A stretch of DNA of 64,000 nucleotides from Cacajao melanocephalus (GCA_963573385.1 CAUYLG010013674.1:1-64000), one strand, 5' to 3'; shown: positions 14,682 to 30,997, counted from the stretch's first letter. Numbers and translations: made by a program. The notes: generated by a model not told the origin, from the letters alone.

Positions 14682-16105
14682 TAGAAAACTAGAAATGGAA
14701 GAGAGCTTCTTTAACATGATAAGATGCATTTATAAAAAGCCTACAGTTAACATCATACTCAATGGTGAATAACTAAAAGATGTCCCTCTAACATCACAAA
14801 TAAGACAAGGATGCCCACTTTCAACACTGCTAGCCAGACAAGAAAAGAATTTAAAGGCATCTGTATATATCTATCTCTAGCTGCACAAGACATGATCCTA
14901 TATACAAAATATTCAAAAGAATCACCCCAAAAAAAACCCACTAAACTGAGAAACAAATTAAGCAAAGTTGCAGGATATAAGATCAGTATACAAAAATCAG
15001 TTGTGTTCCTACATATAATAAACAATCCAAAAAGGAAAGAAAACAAATTTACAGCAGCATCCAAAAATTAAAGTATCTAAAAATAAATTTAACCAAAAAG
15101 GTGAAAGATTTGTAAAGTGAGAACTATAAAACATTGCTAAAAGAAATTACAAATTAATTAAATGGAAAGACATCTAATATTCCCAGATTAGAAGATCATT
15201 TAATATTGCTAAAAGGGCAATACTCTACAAAACAATGTACAGATTCAGTGCAATCCCTATCAAAATTCCAACAGCCTTTTTTGCAAAAATGGACAAGCCA
15301 ACCCTCAAAATCATACAGATTCCAAGGGGTCCCAAACAATCAAAATAATATCGAAAAAGCACAACACAATTTTAGACTAAAACTTTCCGATTTCAAACTT
15401 ACTACAAAGCTAACAGAGTCAAAAACAGTGTGGTACCGGCATAAGGACAGAAAGACAGACCAGTGGAATAGAATTAGAGTCCAGAAACACACTCATGCAT
15501 CTATGGTGAACTGATTTTTTACAACAGAACAAGACAATTCAATGGAGAATAAATAGTCTCTTCAACAAATGATATTGGGATAATTTAATAACCACATGCA
15601 AAAGAATGAAGTTGGACCCTTACCTCACACCACACTAAAAATTAACTCAAAATGGATCAATGGCATAAATATAAAGGCTAAAAGTTTAAGTTCTTAAAAG
15701 AAAACATAGAAGTAACCTATTACACTAGATTTGGAAATGGTTTCTTACATGACACCAAAAACCCATGTACCTAAAGAAAAATTATATAAACTGGACCTCG
15801 TCAAACTTACAAGCTTTCTGCATCAAAGGACATTATCAAGAAAGTTAAAAGACAACTCACAAAACGAGAGAAAATACTTAAGGTACCAGCATCCAGACTA
15901 CATAAAGAACTCTTACAACTCAACAACAAAAGACAAGCCAATTTATAAATCGGCAATGGACTTAAAATATGTTTTTCCAAAGAAGATATACAAATGGCCA
16001 AAAAAAAAAAAAAAAAGAAAAAGAAAAAATGTTCAACTTCAGCAGTCATTAAAAGAATGCAAGTCAAAACCACAAAGAGATACTACTTTACAACTTTTAG
16101 AATGG

Positions 16106-16483
16106 TGTATTAGTCCATTTTGTGTCGCTTGTAACAGAACACCTGACTGGTAATTTATAACAAAAAGAGGTTTATTTAGTTCATGGTTCTACAGGCTGAG
16201 AAGTTTAAGGGCATGGCCCTAGCTTCTGGCGACAGCTTTTGTGCTATTTTACAACATGGCAGAGAAGGTCAAAGGGGAAGTGGACATATGCAAAGAGAGG
16301 AAACCCTGAGGGATGTCCTGACTTTACAACAACACACTCTTGCAGGAACTAATCCATTCTCTCAAGAATTAATACAGTCTCTGGAAAGCAAGAATTCACT
16401 CACTACAGTGAGAACAGCAACTGGGGATTAAATTTCAACATGAGTTTTGGTGGGCACAAACAAATCATATTCAAACAATAGCA
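16106..16483 (-). repeat. MaLR (MST/MLT1-like) solo LTR
   Basis: The minus strand begins TGCTATTGTTTGAATATG and ends TGGACTAATACA, the MaLR termini. It splits the L1 ORF2 carboxy end. It is more diverged than the other two MaLR LTRs. Confidence 0.7.
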
Positions 16484-16644
16484 GGCAGCTATGTTTTTTT
16501 TGTTTTTTTAAAAAAAGGAAAACAGCAAGTGTTGACAAGGATGTGAAGCAATAGGAACTCTCATACATTGCTAGTAGAAATGTCAAATGATGCCAGCCAC
16601 TGTTGAGAGCAATTTGGCAATTTCTCAAAAAGTTAAACAGAATT

Positions 16645-16937
16645 GACCAGCAGCAGTGGTTCACACCTGTAATCCCAGCTCTTTGGGAGGCCAAGGTGGG
16701 TGGATCATGAGGTCAGAAGTTCAAGACCAGCCTGTCCAACATGGTAAAATATATGTATATATATATATGTGTGTGTGTATATATATGTGTGTGTATATAT
16801 ATATATTAGCCAGGTGTGGTAGTGGAAGCCTGTAACCCCAGCTACTTGGAAGGCTGAGGCGGGAGAATCACAAGCCACTGCACTCTAGCCTGGGTGACAG
16901 AGCAAGACTCTGTCTCAAGGGAGAAAAAAAAAAAAAA
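16645..16937 (+). mobile_element. Alu with microsatellite linker
   Basis: The left arm is followed by TA/GT repeats in place of the linker, and then a shortened right arm. Confidence 0.88.
16747..16807 (+). repeat. (TA)n/(GT)n microsatellite within an Alu
   Basis: Alternating ATAT and GTGT runs occupy the middle A-rich linker region of the Alu at 16,645. Confidence 0.93.
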
Positions 16938-17658
16938 GAGGTAAACAATTACCACACATGATCCAGTAATTCCACTCCTAGGTATATACCCAAGAAAAAT
17001 TAAAATATATATCCCCACAACAACTTGTACATAAATGTTAATAGCAGTATTATTCATAATACCCAAAAGGTATGTCAACAGACGAACTAAGAAACAAATG
17101 TGGTATATACATACAATTAAATGTTATTCAGCCATAAAAATTAAGTACTAACATATGCTATAACTTTGATAAACACTGAAAACATTATGCTAACTAAAAG
17201 AGGCCACATATATAATTTTAGTTATAAGAAGGATCATAAATAAGCAAATCCATAGAGACAGAAGGCATATGAGTGATTGCAAAGAGATCTGGGGGAGGGT
17301 GTCAAGGAAATAGGAAGTAATTACCTAATGGATATGAGATGCTCTTTTGGTATAATGAAAACATTTCAAAACTAGAGATAATGATTGTACAACGAAACAA
17401 GCGCACTAAATGCCACTAAACTGTATACTTCAAAATGGTTAAATGTATGTTATGTGAATTTCATTTCAATAAAAAAATAAAGGCTCAATACTGGGAAGCC
17501 AATATAAAGTATAAAACACTAATATGAAATAAATAGTTTTATGGCTTGCTATATTGGTATTACTTATTATACACCTACTCACAATTTTTTAGGTGCTTAG
17601 TTTCACCCCTCCCATCCCATCAGCCAACAAGTTATTTGTAGTTAAAAGTCAGAGAAGT

Positions 17659-17948
<290 letters not shown>

Positions 17949-17992
17949 TCATAGAAGCTTTGTAACATGTAGTAAATCCTGACAATTATTTA

Positions 17993-18462
<470 letters not shown>

Positions 18463-18582
18463 TTATAACTAACTTAAATAAAGGCAAATTTATTATACAG
18501 GAAAGTCAAGTTACCATATCATTTACATAGAAGAACTCCAGTTATTTCTGAGTTTCAGGAAAATTTTCTCTAATCAATGAAG

Positions 18583-18862
18583 GGGCCCAGCTCATTCCTA
18601 TAATCTCAGCACTTTGGGAGGTCAAGGCAGGAGGACTGCTTGAGGCCAGGAGTTCAAGACCAGCCTGGGCAACATCATGAGAAACATCTCTAAAAAAATT
18701 AAAATAAAATTGGCTAGGCATAGTGGTATGCACCAGCAGTCCCAGCTACTAGGGAGGCTGAGACAGGAAGATCACTTGATCCCAGGAGTTCAAGGTTGCA
18801 GTAAGTTACAATCATGCCACCTCATTCCAGCCTGGGCAACAGAGCAGACCCTCTCTCTTAAG
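18583..18862 (+). mobile_element. Alu, old
   Basis: Head GGGCCCAGCTCATTCCTATA. J-like phrases (GAGGCCAGGAGTTCAAGACC, CTAGGGAGGCTGAGACAGG). Confidence 0.9.
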
Positions 18863-18876
18863 AAAAACGGTGGGGG

Positions 18877-19180
18877 GCCAGGCACGGTAGCTCACTCTGT
18901 AATCCCAGCACTTTGGGAGGCCAAGGCGCATGGATCACCTGAGGTCAAGAGTTGGAGACTAACCTGGCCAACATGGTGAAACCCCGTCTCTACTAAAAAT
19001 ACAAAAGTCAGCCAGGCATGGTGGCACACACCTGTAATCCCAGCTACTGGGGAGGCTGAGGCACAAGAATCGCTTGAACCCAGGAGGCAGAGGTTTCAGT
19101 GAACCAAAACTGCAACACTGTATTCCACCCTGGGCGAAAGCATGAGACCCCATCTCAAAAAATAAAATAAATTTTAAAAA
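18877..19180 (+). mobile_element. Alu, full length
   Basis: Follows the previous copy after a GGTGGGG spacer. Tail AAAATAAAATAAATTTTAAAA. Confidence 0.92.
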
Positions 19181-20135
19181 GGTGGGGAGGAGGGATTGGG
19201 AACTCCAGATAAGTATCAGACTTTATTCATAAAACAATACAACAGCATTTAGTTGGCCTCCATATATCCCTGGAAACATGCTGGGGTATTTGTTCTTCTT
19301 CCTTTCTTTCTGGACAATCTGTCCTTAAGTCCCAGAAAAGTTCACCCAAACACAATTATAACATTGTTTTTATAAAAACACTTATCAACTTTCACACCGT
19401 AATACAATCTGATTTTGGAATGGTTTTCCAGGAACTAAGGTGTTAAAATTTTGTTTTATCCTTCTCTTCTCCAGGCTATTTCATTTTCTCTGTATTCTGA
19501 TCCTTTTCTTCCTCTCTATTCCAGTGCTACAATTCCAGAGCTCCAGTTCGAGAATTCAGAAATAAGCATTTTTCTGTCTCATACACACTATGCAGTATTA
19601 AGCCTATCCGGTACTTTGCTTCTTTTCCACAGTATCAGAATTTCCAGTTTTTATACTTAACTTCCACTGAAACAAGACTGCAATGTGCATACTGTATTTC
19701 ACTTCAACATCGGTTTATATTATAGCCCCTCGCCCATTCCAACCATGGAGCAGAAGAAACTACTTAACCCAAAGTAAAGTTTGCCAAAAAGAAAAATCTA
19801 AAACTCAAAAACAGTAAATAAACCATTTTATTTAACCAACTGCTTTCATGAATAGATTAAAACCATAAACGAAACTAAATGCCAAAGTCCCCCCATGGAA
19901 AAAAAAAAAACTGAGATAAGTGAAATGGTCATGTTATGTCTTAATTTCAGTATATGACACTTTACCCACTCTTGTTTGAAAACAAAAAGGAAAATGATAT
20001 CATCACAAACAATTATTTGTGTACCATCCTGGACTTCCTCTGGCTTTATAAATACTGGAGATGCTTCAGATAATGACTTAAAGTTATCATAGAATGTAAT
20101 TTTTCACAAAAAAACTTCACTATAAAACTCCTGGT
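19181..20135. other. Unique stretch
   Basis: About 950 bp without recognisable repeat, pyrimidine-rich near 19,450-19,540. Splice-like AG after T/C runs occurs (for example CTTCTCTTCTCCAG), but no matching donor gives a convincing exon. Confidence 0.5.
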
Positions 20136-20274
20136 TGGCCAGGCGTGGTGGCTCACACCTGTAATCTCAGCACTTTGGGAGGCTAAGGTGCGTGGATCAC
20201 CTAAGGTTAGGAGTTCATGACCAGCCTGGCCAACATGGTGAAACCCTGCCTTTAAAAAAAAAAAAAAAAAAAAA
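20136..20274 (+). mobile_element. Alu left arm with A tail
   Basis: Ends after the left monomer in A21: a left-monomer-type insertion or truncation. Confidence 0.88.
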
Positions 20275-20624
20275 CTCCTCGTTAAAGTATGCCAATTGCT
20301 GAAATCCCACTTACAAAAAGAAAAAATAAATAGATATATACTTACTATGGCATAAAAAAAATCAAGTTATCTAAGAATAAATCTAATAAAAGATATGCAA
20401 GACTTCTAACTGGAAAGCTATAAAGGATGTTAATTTTGCTCATCCCAAAACTGATCTAAAGCAACAGTACAATCCCAACCAAAATCCCAAAAGATTCTGT
20501 GGTTTGGCTGGAGTGTAAATTGGTTTCTCTGCCTACTTAGGGGGAGAAATTAATACAGTGATTCTAAAATGTACATAGAAATGCAAAATAACAGACTAGA
20601 AAATCTTTAAAAAGAACAAGGTGG

Positions 20625-20841
20625 GCAGCCTGAGTAACACAGGGAGATCGCACCTCTACAAATAATTTAAAAAATTAGCCAGGCATGGTGGCACACACCT
20701 ATGGTCCCAGCTACACTGGAGGCTGAGATGGGAGGATTGTATGAGCCCAGGAGGTCAAGGTTACAGGTACACTGTTATCACGCTACTGCACTCTACCCTG
20801 GGCAACAGAGTGAGACCATGTTTCAAGATTTTTTTTTTTTA
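20625..20841 (+). mobile_element. Alu, 5' truncated
   Basis: Starts at GGGCAGCCTGAGTAACACAG. Has an old CTCTACAAATAATTTAAAAA linker. Lies in L1. Confidence 0.88.
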
Positions 20842-21094
20842 AAAAGGAGACTTATTCTACAGGATATTTAGATTTATAATTAAGCCCAATAAATAAGACA
20901 ATGATATTGGTACAAGGCTAGACAGACTAATGTAACAAGATAAAGGCCCAGAAACGTAGCATGCTTCTATGGACATGAATTATGAAAACACGACAGTGCA
21001 AAGTGATGGCAAAAGGTTTTTTTTGTTGTTGTTTATTCATAAATGGTGCTGGAACAACTGGATATCCATTGGAAAAAATAAAACTTGACCTAAC

Positions 21095-21131
21095 AACTAC
21101 ACACACCCACACACCCACACACCCACACACA
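21095..21131 (+). repeat. (CACACCCA)n microsatellite
   Basis: Four imperfect 8-bp units inside an L1 fragment. Confidence 0.9.
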
Positions 21132-21271
21132 AATCTATTCCAGGTGAAGTACATATTACATATCTAAATGAGAAAAGTAAATAAAAGTTTATTGGTGATG
21201 ATGTGAATAACTCCATGACCTCCAAGGAAGAAAGAATTCTTTTAAACAGAACACAAAAAAGCACCGTTTAA

Positions 21272-21607
<336 letters not shown>

Positions 21608-22090
21608 TACAGAGAACTTTTTTGCACCAAAAGATACCATTTAAAAAGGCACCACAGACAAACTACAGAATGGGAAAAAATATAAGTAACTTAAACTGAC
21701 ATATGCCTTATATTCAGAATATATAAAAAGCTCCTATGAATCAAAATATTGATAATTTAAAATAAAAATAGGTAAGTGATGAGAACACTTTAGAGAATAG
21801 GACATCAAAATGGTCAGCAAAGAGGTGCTCAAACTCATCACTAGCCAGAGAAAGTGCAAATTAAAGCCATCAAAAATGGCTACGATTTTAAAAGACTGGC
21901 AATAACGTGCACTCAGGAGAATACAAAAGGGAAATCTCATATACTGCTGGGTGGAAGAAAAGTTTGGTAAAACTACTTTGGAAAACAACTTGGTCTTTTC
22001 TACTTAAAACATACCTTATGACCAAGAGATTTCACTCTTACATATATATCCAATAAAAATGGCTTCACATGTGCATTAAAAAACACATTA

Positions 22091-22263
<173 letters not shown>

Positions 22264-22394
22264 CCTATATTCTAATTAGCTAACCAATCCAAGTATCAAA
22301 GTAACCTCTAACATTTCAGTGACTTAAAAAAGGAGAACAAAAACAACTGCATTCTGTCCCTGATAAGACAACTGGCCACAGGAGAAAGCATACC

Positions 22395-22560
22395 ACGGGT
22401 GGTAGAAGCATAAACTTTCCAATTAAAGCTGCACTAACTAGTCATAAGACTTTCTGCAAACTGCTATACTTTTCCAAGCCTTGGTTTCCTCATATATCAA
22501 GTAAGAATAACAATATATATCTTCTGTAAATTACTTCACAGTTACAAGGAGTGGTTTGGA
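22395..22560 (+). repeat. MIR
   Basis: CCAAGCCTTGGTTTCCTCAT sits in its normal MIR place after the eroded core (TAGTCATAAGACTTTCTGC). Confidence 0.6.
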
Positions 22561-22997
22561 ATGACAACAACATATACCACCAGCATTATCATAGGGATCA
22601 AATGTGAATTTATATAAATGGTTTATAATAGCAACGTGTACATAACAACACTTAATCATTTTTTGTCTGTTCTATTTCTCTTTGCTCTTCTTTGTAAATG
22701 CATATGGCATAAAACCACAAAGTACTGTTAATCCAGCCTCAACACCTACTCCCACCACCAAAAGAAATCTACATGCACTTAACTTTCTCATTTTTATCTT
22801 TTAGATAATCATAAATGAATAAATAACAGATACTATAATATCCCTATTTTACATGTGGACTGAGGCTGAAAAAAGCAGAGGTGCCTATATAGATCAGTCA
22901 TAAAACAAAATCAAAGCCCAGATTTACTATAAATAGTTAGATTTTGGTGTTACAAGCATTTTAGCACTAATGAGAAATCAATTCTAAACAATATGGA

Positions 22998-23282
<285 letters not shown>

Positions 23283-23819
23283 TTAATTAATTAATATGAA
23301 AAAAATTATAGTTTTCAGAAAACAGACGATGGATCTCAGAATATCCAGTGAGATCCATAATCCAAACCAGGAATCATGTATAGAAAGTAAAATTTAAGAC
23401 TTTAGTTTTAAAGCAATTGGATTTCTAATGCAAATAATAGAAATTAATTCCTCTAAAGCAGTAATAAAATGAAAAAAAAACCAAATTGGACCTCACCCCA
23501 TGTTCTAAAGCTACTTATTCTCATGTAAATGGACCAAATAAAAACATCCTCTCAGCCTCCACACCCTCAAAACTCTGATATAATTTTTTCGACAGAGGGG
23601 AAGAAAGAATAAGACCTAAAATCCCTGAAGAGATACATTTCTTTAAAACATACACTCACCCCCAGCAAAAAAAAAAAAAGACACTCACATAGACTCATGT
23701 ATTTACTGTAAAAAACCACTCCAATTCCTAGCGTTGAAAATCTATTTTTAAACATTTTCATTTTTAAATGAAAGTAAAAAGAAATTGAAATTTTTATTTC
23801 TGTATCTCACTCATCAAAA

Positions 23820-24005
23820 GCTTCAGATGTGATAATGGCAATATATTTATCTTTACAATATGGGGGAGAAGAGTCTGGATATGAGTATAGATGAAACAAA
23901 ACTGGAATGAGTGAATTTTGAAGCTGGGTAAAAAGTATGTGAGGAAGCACTATTTTGTCTTCATCTGAATTGCATGAAATTTTCCATAATTAAAAGGTTT
24001 TTTAA
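23820..24005 (+). mobile_element. Old L1M 3' end fragment
   Basis: ATAGATGAAACAAAACTGG, GAAGCTGGGTAAAAAGTAT and GAAATTTTCCATAATTAAAA follow the L1M 3' terminus. Confidence 0.6.
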
Positions 24006-24274
24006 ATAAGGTATTAATAATACATTATTAAACTGTTCAATGAAGTGGCTTTAAGTGAAACTTTCAAGCAATCAATTTACCTGGTAGAAATCTAGTTTTA
24101 ATCATTAAGCATTATATTTTTGCAAGTGACGTACTTGGAATTTTATTCTTTTTCACTAGCTGGAGTAGTAGAATCCTGTGATGCTATGATTCTTCTTTCA
24201 TGGTAAACAGTTAATGCCATGTGTGATACTGAATTCTAATCAAATAGTCATCTTAACTATTCAGATAAAAACAG

Positions 24275-24600
24275 GCAGTCAGGCATGGTCTCATGTCTGT
24301 AATCCCAGCACTCTGGGAGGTCAAGGTGGGTGAATCACGTGAGGTCAGAAGTTAGAGACCAGCCAGTCCAACATGGTGAAACCCTGTCTCTACTAAAAAT
24401 ACAAAGAAATTAGCCGGGTGTGGTGGTGGGCACCTGTAATCCCAGCTACTTGGGAGGCTGATGCCAGAGAATGGCTTGAACCCGGGGGGAGAAGGGGATG
24501 GACGGAGGTTGCATCTAACTGAGGTGACGCCACTGCACTCCATCCTGGGTGACAAAGCAAAACCCTGTCTTAAAAAAAAAAGAAAGAAAATAAAGAAAAG
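24275..24600 (+). mobile_element. Alu, full length
   Basis: Contains a GGGGGGAGAAGGGGATGG expansion in the right arm. A tail with AAAGAAAG. Confidence 0.92.
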
Positions 24601-25068
24601 AGGCAAAACAGTACAACCATTTTGGAAAACTTAATTTAGTGGTTTCTTAAAATATTAAACATAAATTTACTACATGACCCGACAATTCCAATCCTAGATA
24701 TCGACCAAAGAGAAATGAAAACATATATCTACAAGATTTGTACATGAATATTCACAGCATTATTCACAACAGCCAAATGTTAGAAACTCAAATGTCGATC
24801 ATGTGAACAAATTAATAAAATGAAATACTCTTCAAAATAAAAGAAAGTATTGAAACATGCCTTAATATGGATCATCCTCAAAAACATTGTTAAATAAAAG
24901 CCAAACATATAAAAGCACATAAATGATTCCAATTTTATGAAATGTCCCAAAAAAGCATGTTTACAGAAAACAGATTAGTAATACCCTAAGATTAGAAAAT
25001 GAGAAATGACTACAAATGGGCACCGATTTTCTTTTTTGGGGGTGATAAAAGTATTTTGAAATTATAGG

Positions 25069-25722
<654 letters not shown>

Positions 25723-26083
25723 TTAACTAAAAATCACTGAATTGTACATTTAAAATGGGAGAATTTTACGTTATATAAATTATATCTCAACATTATCTAT
25801 CAAGGAAAAACAGAAAGGCAAGGAGCAGCAGCACTACAATACCTCTGAAATGATGGATAAATGAATGAATGGATGGATCTTAAAGAAGTAACTTGCTCCA
25901 AAGTTTCAGCTAACTATATGACAGAGCAATCTAGGCTTGACTGCAAAATCCATACTCTTCCTAGGTGCAAAAGCAAGAACGCACTAGAAGCAATATATAT
26001 CTTACTTAACTTCATAAGGATAAATCTAATCCACAAGTGGAATATATGGAACACCAGGAAAGGTTCTTTTAAAACTGAAGTGA

Positions 26084-26379
26084 GGCCGGACACAATGGTT
26101 CATGCCTGCGGTCTCAGGACTTTGGGAGGCTAAGGTGGGCAGATCACCTGAGATTGGGAGTTCAAGACCAGCCTGACCAACATGAAGAAACCCCGTCTCT
26201 ATTAAAAATACAAAATTAGCTGGGCGTGGTGGCACATGCCTGTAATCTCAGCTACTCAGGAGACAGAGACAGGAGAATCGCTTGAACCTGGGAGGCGGAG
26301 GCTGCAGTGAGCTGAGCTCTCGCCAGTGCACTCCAGCCTGGACAAAAGAATAAGACTCCATCTCAAAAAAAAAAAAAAA
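26084..26379 (+). mobile_element. Alu, full length
   Basis: GGCCGGACACAATGGTTCAT head, A14 tail. Confidence 0.93.
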
Positions 26380-26689
26380 TGAAGTGAACACTGAACATAA
26401 ATTAAGAAGAATGAAACAAGATAAATGTCTGTGTGGAATGAACAAAGTAAATACGTAAAATCCAAAATAGGTGGCATGGGAAGCAGAACCCAGGTCTTGT
26501 AAATGACTATATGAAGCTGAAACCAAATTAACTGAATGGTGAGGAGTATTCAAACAAATTAAATTTGGCAGTTTGTCTCCAACACAGTCCCTGGACAATC
26601 TGTCCTGACCTAGATCTGCTATAGTGAACACAAATTTATCAAGCTATCAGAGCTCAATAATAGTAACAACTAAAATGACCCAACTTGAG

Positions 26690-26927
26690 CCAGACACAGT
26701 GTCTCACACCTTTGGGAAATCCCACACTTTGGGAGACCAAGGCAGGCGGACCACCTGAGATCAGGAGTTCAAGTCCAGCATGGCCAACATGGCAAAACTG
26801 CGTCTCTACTAAAAATACAAAAATTAGCTGAGTGTGGTAGTGAGCGCCTGTAATCCCAGCTCAAGAGGCTGAGGCAGGAGAATTGCTTGAAGTCAGGAGG
26901 CAGAGGCTGCAGCAAGCTGAGATGGCC
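26690..26927 (+). mobile_element. Alu, 3' end replaced
   Basis: Cut at GCAGCAAGCTGAGATGG, where the TA/CA microsatellite begins. Confidence 0.9.
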
Positions 26928-26973
26928 ATATATATATACGTGTGTGTATATATATATATATATATACACACAT

Positions 26974-27016
<43 letters not shown>

Positions 27017-27018
27017 AT
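26928..27018 (+). repeat. (TA)n/(CA)n compound microsatellite
   Basis: Alternating TA, GT, TA, CA and TA runs replace the right end of the Alu that starts at 26,690. Such tracts are highly length-variable. Confidence 0.95.
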
Positions 27019-27486
27019 GAAAATATACAAATAAAATAAAATGACCCAACTTCTTTTGAGTTCATTTCAGGTTTACCAGTCAATCTTCAGATTACAATCT
27101 GTGTCTGATACTGGCATTCCTACAAAAAACAGTGCACTGATTGGTTACGCACAGGCAGACCATTTCATTTGTAAGTTAATTTCTCAAAGTATACCAGTAA
27201 TCTGATACCCTGGTTTATACCTCTGACTTGAAGCCACCTGAAACCTCAATAATTTCTGGATGTTAATATAAATTTAATTTAATTTAAAATAAATTTAATT
27301 TCTAAGCAAATTAATTATGAGAACCAGAGTGTGCTATACAGATCACTGGCTCCTGCCATACGCATTAGCCAGTCAGCATTCCCCAGAGACAATCTTTTGC
27401 CCTGCTGCATGTGTTTCCATACTGCAGCTTGTATTTTACTTGTCTTACAAACCGGATGAATGCTGCTTAAAAATCTGTGGATGAGG
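27019..27486. other. No recognised feature
   Basis: Unique. Contains an AATTTAATTTAATTT-like run near 27,273. Confidence 0.5.
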
Positions 27487-28652
<1,166 letters not shown>

Positions 28653-28681
28653 ACTCTTTTTACATTATTTTTTTTAATATA

Positions 28682-28744
28682 GGGGCCATGCTAATCTTCT
28701 CTATATGGTTCCCATTTTAGTATATGTGCTGCCAAAGTGAACAC
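28682..28744 (-). pseudogene. U6 snRNA retropseudogene, 3' truncated
   Basis: The minus strand begins GTGTTCACTTTGGCAGCACA and runs to GATTAGCATGGCCCC, about the first 63 nt of U6, and then an A-rich tail. A perfect 14-bp duplication ACTCTTTTTACATT lies at 28,653-28,666 and 28,743-28,756, showing L1-mediated insertion. No U6 promoter elements are seen upstream. Confidence 0.9.
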
Positions 28745-28851
28745 TCTTTTTACATTCTTTATCAAAAGGAATGAAACTGCTTACAGATAAGAAGGGGTGA
28801 AGTTAAATAATTTGGTTCCATTATAAAAGTGATATTAAGAACTACACTACG

Positions 28852-29131
28852 GGGCTGGGTGCAGTGGCTCACCCCTATAATCCCAGCACTTTAGGAGGCC
28901 AACGAGGGCAGACCACTTGAGCTTAGAAGTTTGAGACCACCCAAAGCAACATGGCGAGACCCCATCTCTACTAAAAATACAAAAAAATAGCAAGGCATGG
29001 TGGTGCATACCTGTGTTAACAGCTATGTGGAAGGCTGAGGTGAGAGGATCACCTGAGCCCAGGAGGTTGAGGTTGCAGTAAGCAATAACTGCATTCCAGC
29101 CTAGGTGAAAGAGCAAGTTCCTGTCTCAAAA

Positions 29132-29163
<32 letters not shown>
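28852..29163 (+). mobile_element. Alu
   Basis: GGGCTGGGTGCAGTGGCTCA head. The right arm is short by about 30 bp. Tail A20 with GAAAAGAAAAG. Confidence 0.92.
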
Positions 29164-29164
<1 letters not shown>

Positions 29165-30403
29165 TAATCATGTACTAAAATTAGCTCATAGTAGACTCAC
29201 TAAAATTACCACAAAAATGTATCTTTCTGTTTTTGTCCTAAAATTTATACTTTAGTTTCCTGTATGCCTCCAAGCAACAGGCATCACAAATGTTAAGGTG
29301 ATCTCTATGTGGTCTTATTTCAAACTTCTCCCAGAAATAAAAATTAAATTCAAGTTTCACAGTGAATAGATGAGGTCATCTACTGAAAAAGAGAAGGGAG
29401 GTGGTAAAGTGAGGGGGCTATGAGAGATTACAAGCTTTTAAGTAACTGTATCAGGAATGAATAAAAATTAGGAACAAAGGAGGATTACTGGGTAATGCTG
29501 AGGATCCAATTAAGATTGGAGAGCATGAATACTTAGTGTCTCCAATCTGCAAGATTGTTATTTTCTCCAACTGTGCTCAGTAGCTCAGAGCCAGGTACAT
29601 GGAAGTCAGAAAGATGAAATGATGTGGTTGGGTTTTAGTTAGACAAATGCAATGAAAAGCAGATGAACATATTTCAAGAGGTAAATAAGGTTCTCAGCTA
29701 GCTAAGAAAATAAAAGCAGGAGGGGATGATACACTGGGACAAAAGAGTAATACCAGAGAGCTCTGTAAGGTTGAAAAGAGACTTTCAATGTTCAAAAAAA
29801 AATTAAACATACGTAAAAAAAATAATGAATAGATCTTCTATAGCAAAGTAACATTTCTTATTTTAGAAAATGAAATGCTCCTGCCTGACGATTCAAATTG
29901 TCTTTTTAAAGTGAACTAGAAAGGTTCCAAATGGAAACAGTCAAAAGCTTAAAGTATTATAATTGTAAATCTAGATATTCCTGAACATTTCTGTGTAAAT
30001 CCAATGATATTTTTTCCAGTATTTTAAATCAACTAAGGAAGCTTCCAAATTTCTTAATGAACCTTCACCAAAAACCTTAACCTAAGCAAATGAGTCACCC
30101 TATATATCAATATTATCACCCTTCAGTAGGCAAGAACTAGAAAACAAAATTATATGTGTGTATATGTTTAAAATAAAGTTTTATGACAAAAGAATTATTT
30201 CCTATTTCTAAAATCTAACTAGCTTGACCAGTTATCATCAATTGAGATACTTACATTGCTGATTCCATGCATATTGAGTTTAACTGCTTTCAAAATACTA
30301 TTCTACAATTTGGCACTGAAAAGTTACTATGTATGCAGACAGGTACAAAAAATCTGTTTTAGCAAGTTAAATATTCATTATTACTAGTAATAACCTCAAT
30401 TCT
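29164..30403. other. Longest unannotated stretch
   Basis: About 1.2 kb with no recognised repeat and no open frame of note. Purine-rich near 29,380-29,470. Confidence 0.5.
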
Positions 30404-30650
30404 ATGTTTTCTTGCAAAGCAACAGTAAAAGTGATGACTTATGGGATATGGGAACAGCCACAAGTAGATGAAGCCATACTATATTTTGTTACTAATATAC
30501 ATGCAAAACAACAGCCTATCATGGACCAAGCAATACATATCAAGGCAGAAGAAACTGCCAAATCCCTGAGGATAGGTAAGATTTCAAAGCAATGAGTGGC
30601 TGGTGTGACCAAGTATAGACAGCATGAGGTTACTCTTTCCTTCTTATTAT
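30404..30650 (+). pseudogene. pogo/Tigger-like transposase remnant
   Basis: A 63-codon frame reads with the layout of the CENP-B/pogo DNA-binding region: a VDEAI helix start, an IHIKAEETAKSLRI-type helix, then after a frameshift FQSNEWL, like the FkaSnGWL motif of Tigger transposases. No terminal repeats were found and no catalytic domain is left. It could be a chance likeness, so the call is tentative. Confidence 0.4.
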
Positions 30651-30754
30651 ACCCTAAAATAGTGTTGCATCTTCTATTAATAGCAACTCAGATTCAATGA
30701 AATAAAATTTTAAAAATCTGAACCCTTCATTTCCAGTCTTCCACACTTTAGGAC

Positions 30755-30990
30755 AGTGTCACAATTCATTCAATTATTAGTTAGAAACCTGGAGACCATT
30801 CTTGACTCATCCCTTTCCTCACTTATCTGCTCTATCTCCAACACACATACAGAATAAGAACAATTCTCAGTATTATCTCTATTACAACCATCATCCAAGG
30901 CACTGTATCTGTCACCTGTACACTGTAAAAAGCTAAACCTCCCTCTTGCATTCCCCACACCCCACCCACCACTCCAATATTCATACAACA
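30755..30990 (+). mobile_element. L2 fragment
   Basis: AGAAACCTGGAGACCATTCT and CTCATCCCTTTCCTCACTTA are an L2 ORF2 block. It ends at the MER20 insertion. Confidence 0.55.
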
Positions 30991-30997
30991 GCAAAAG

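Noticed and set aside
15731..16153. 140-codon frame
   Set aside because: L1 ORF2 remnant continuing into a MaLR LTR.
26769..27083. 104-codon frame with (YI)n and (CV)n
   Set aside because: Microsatellite translation.
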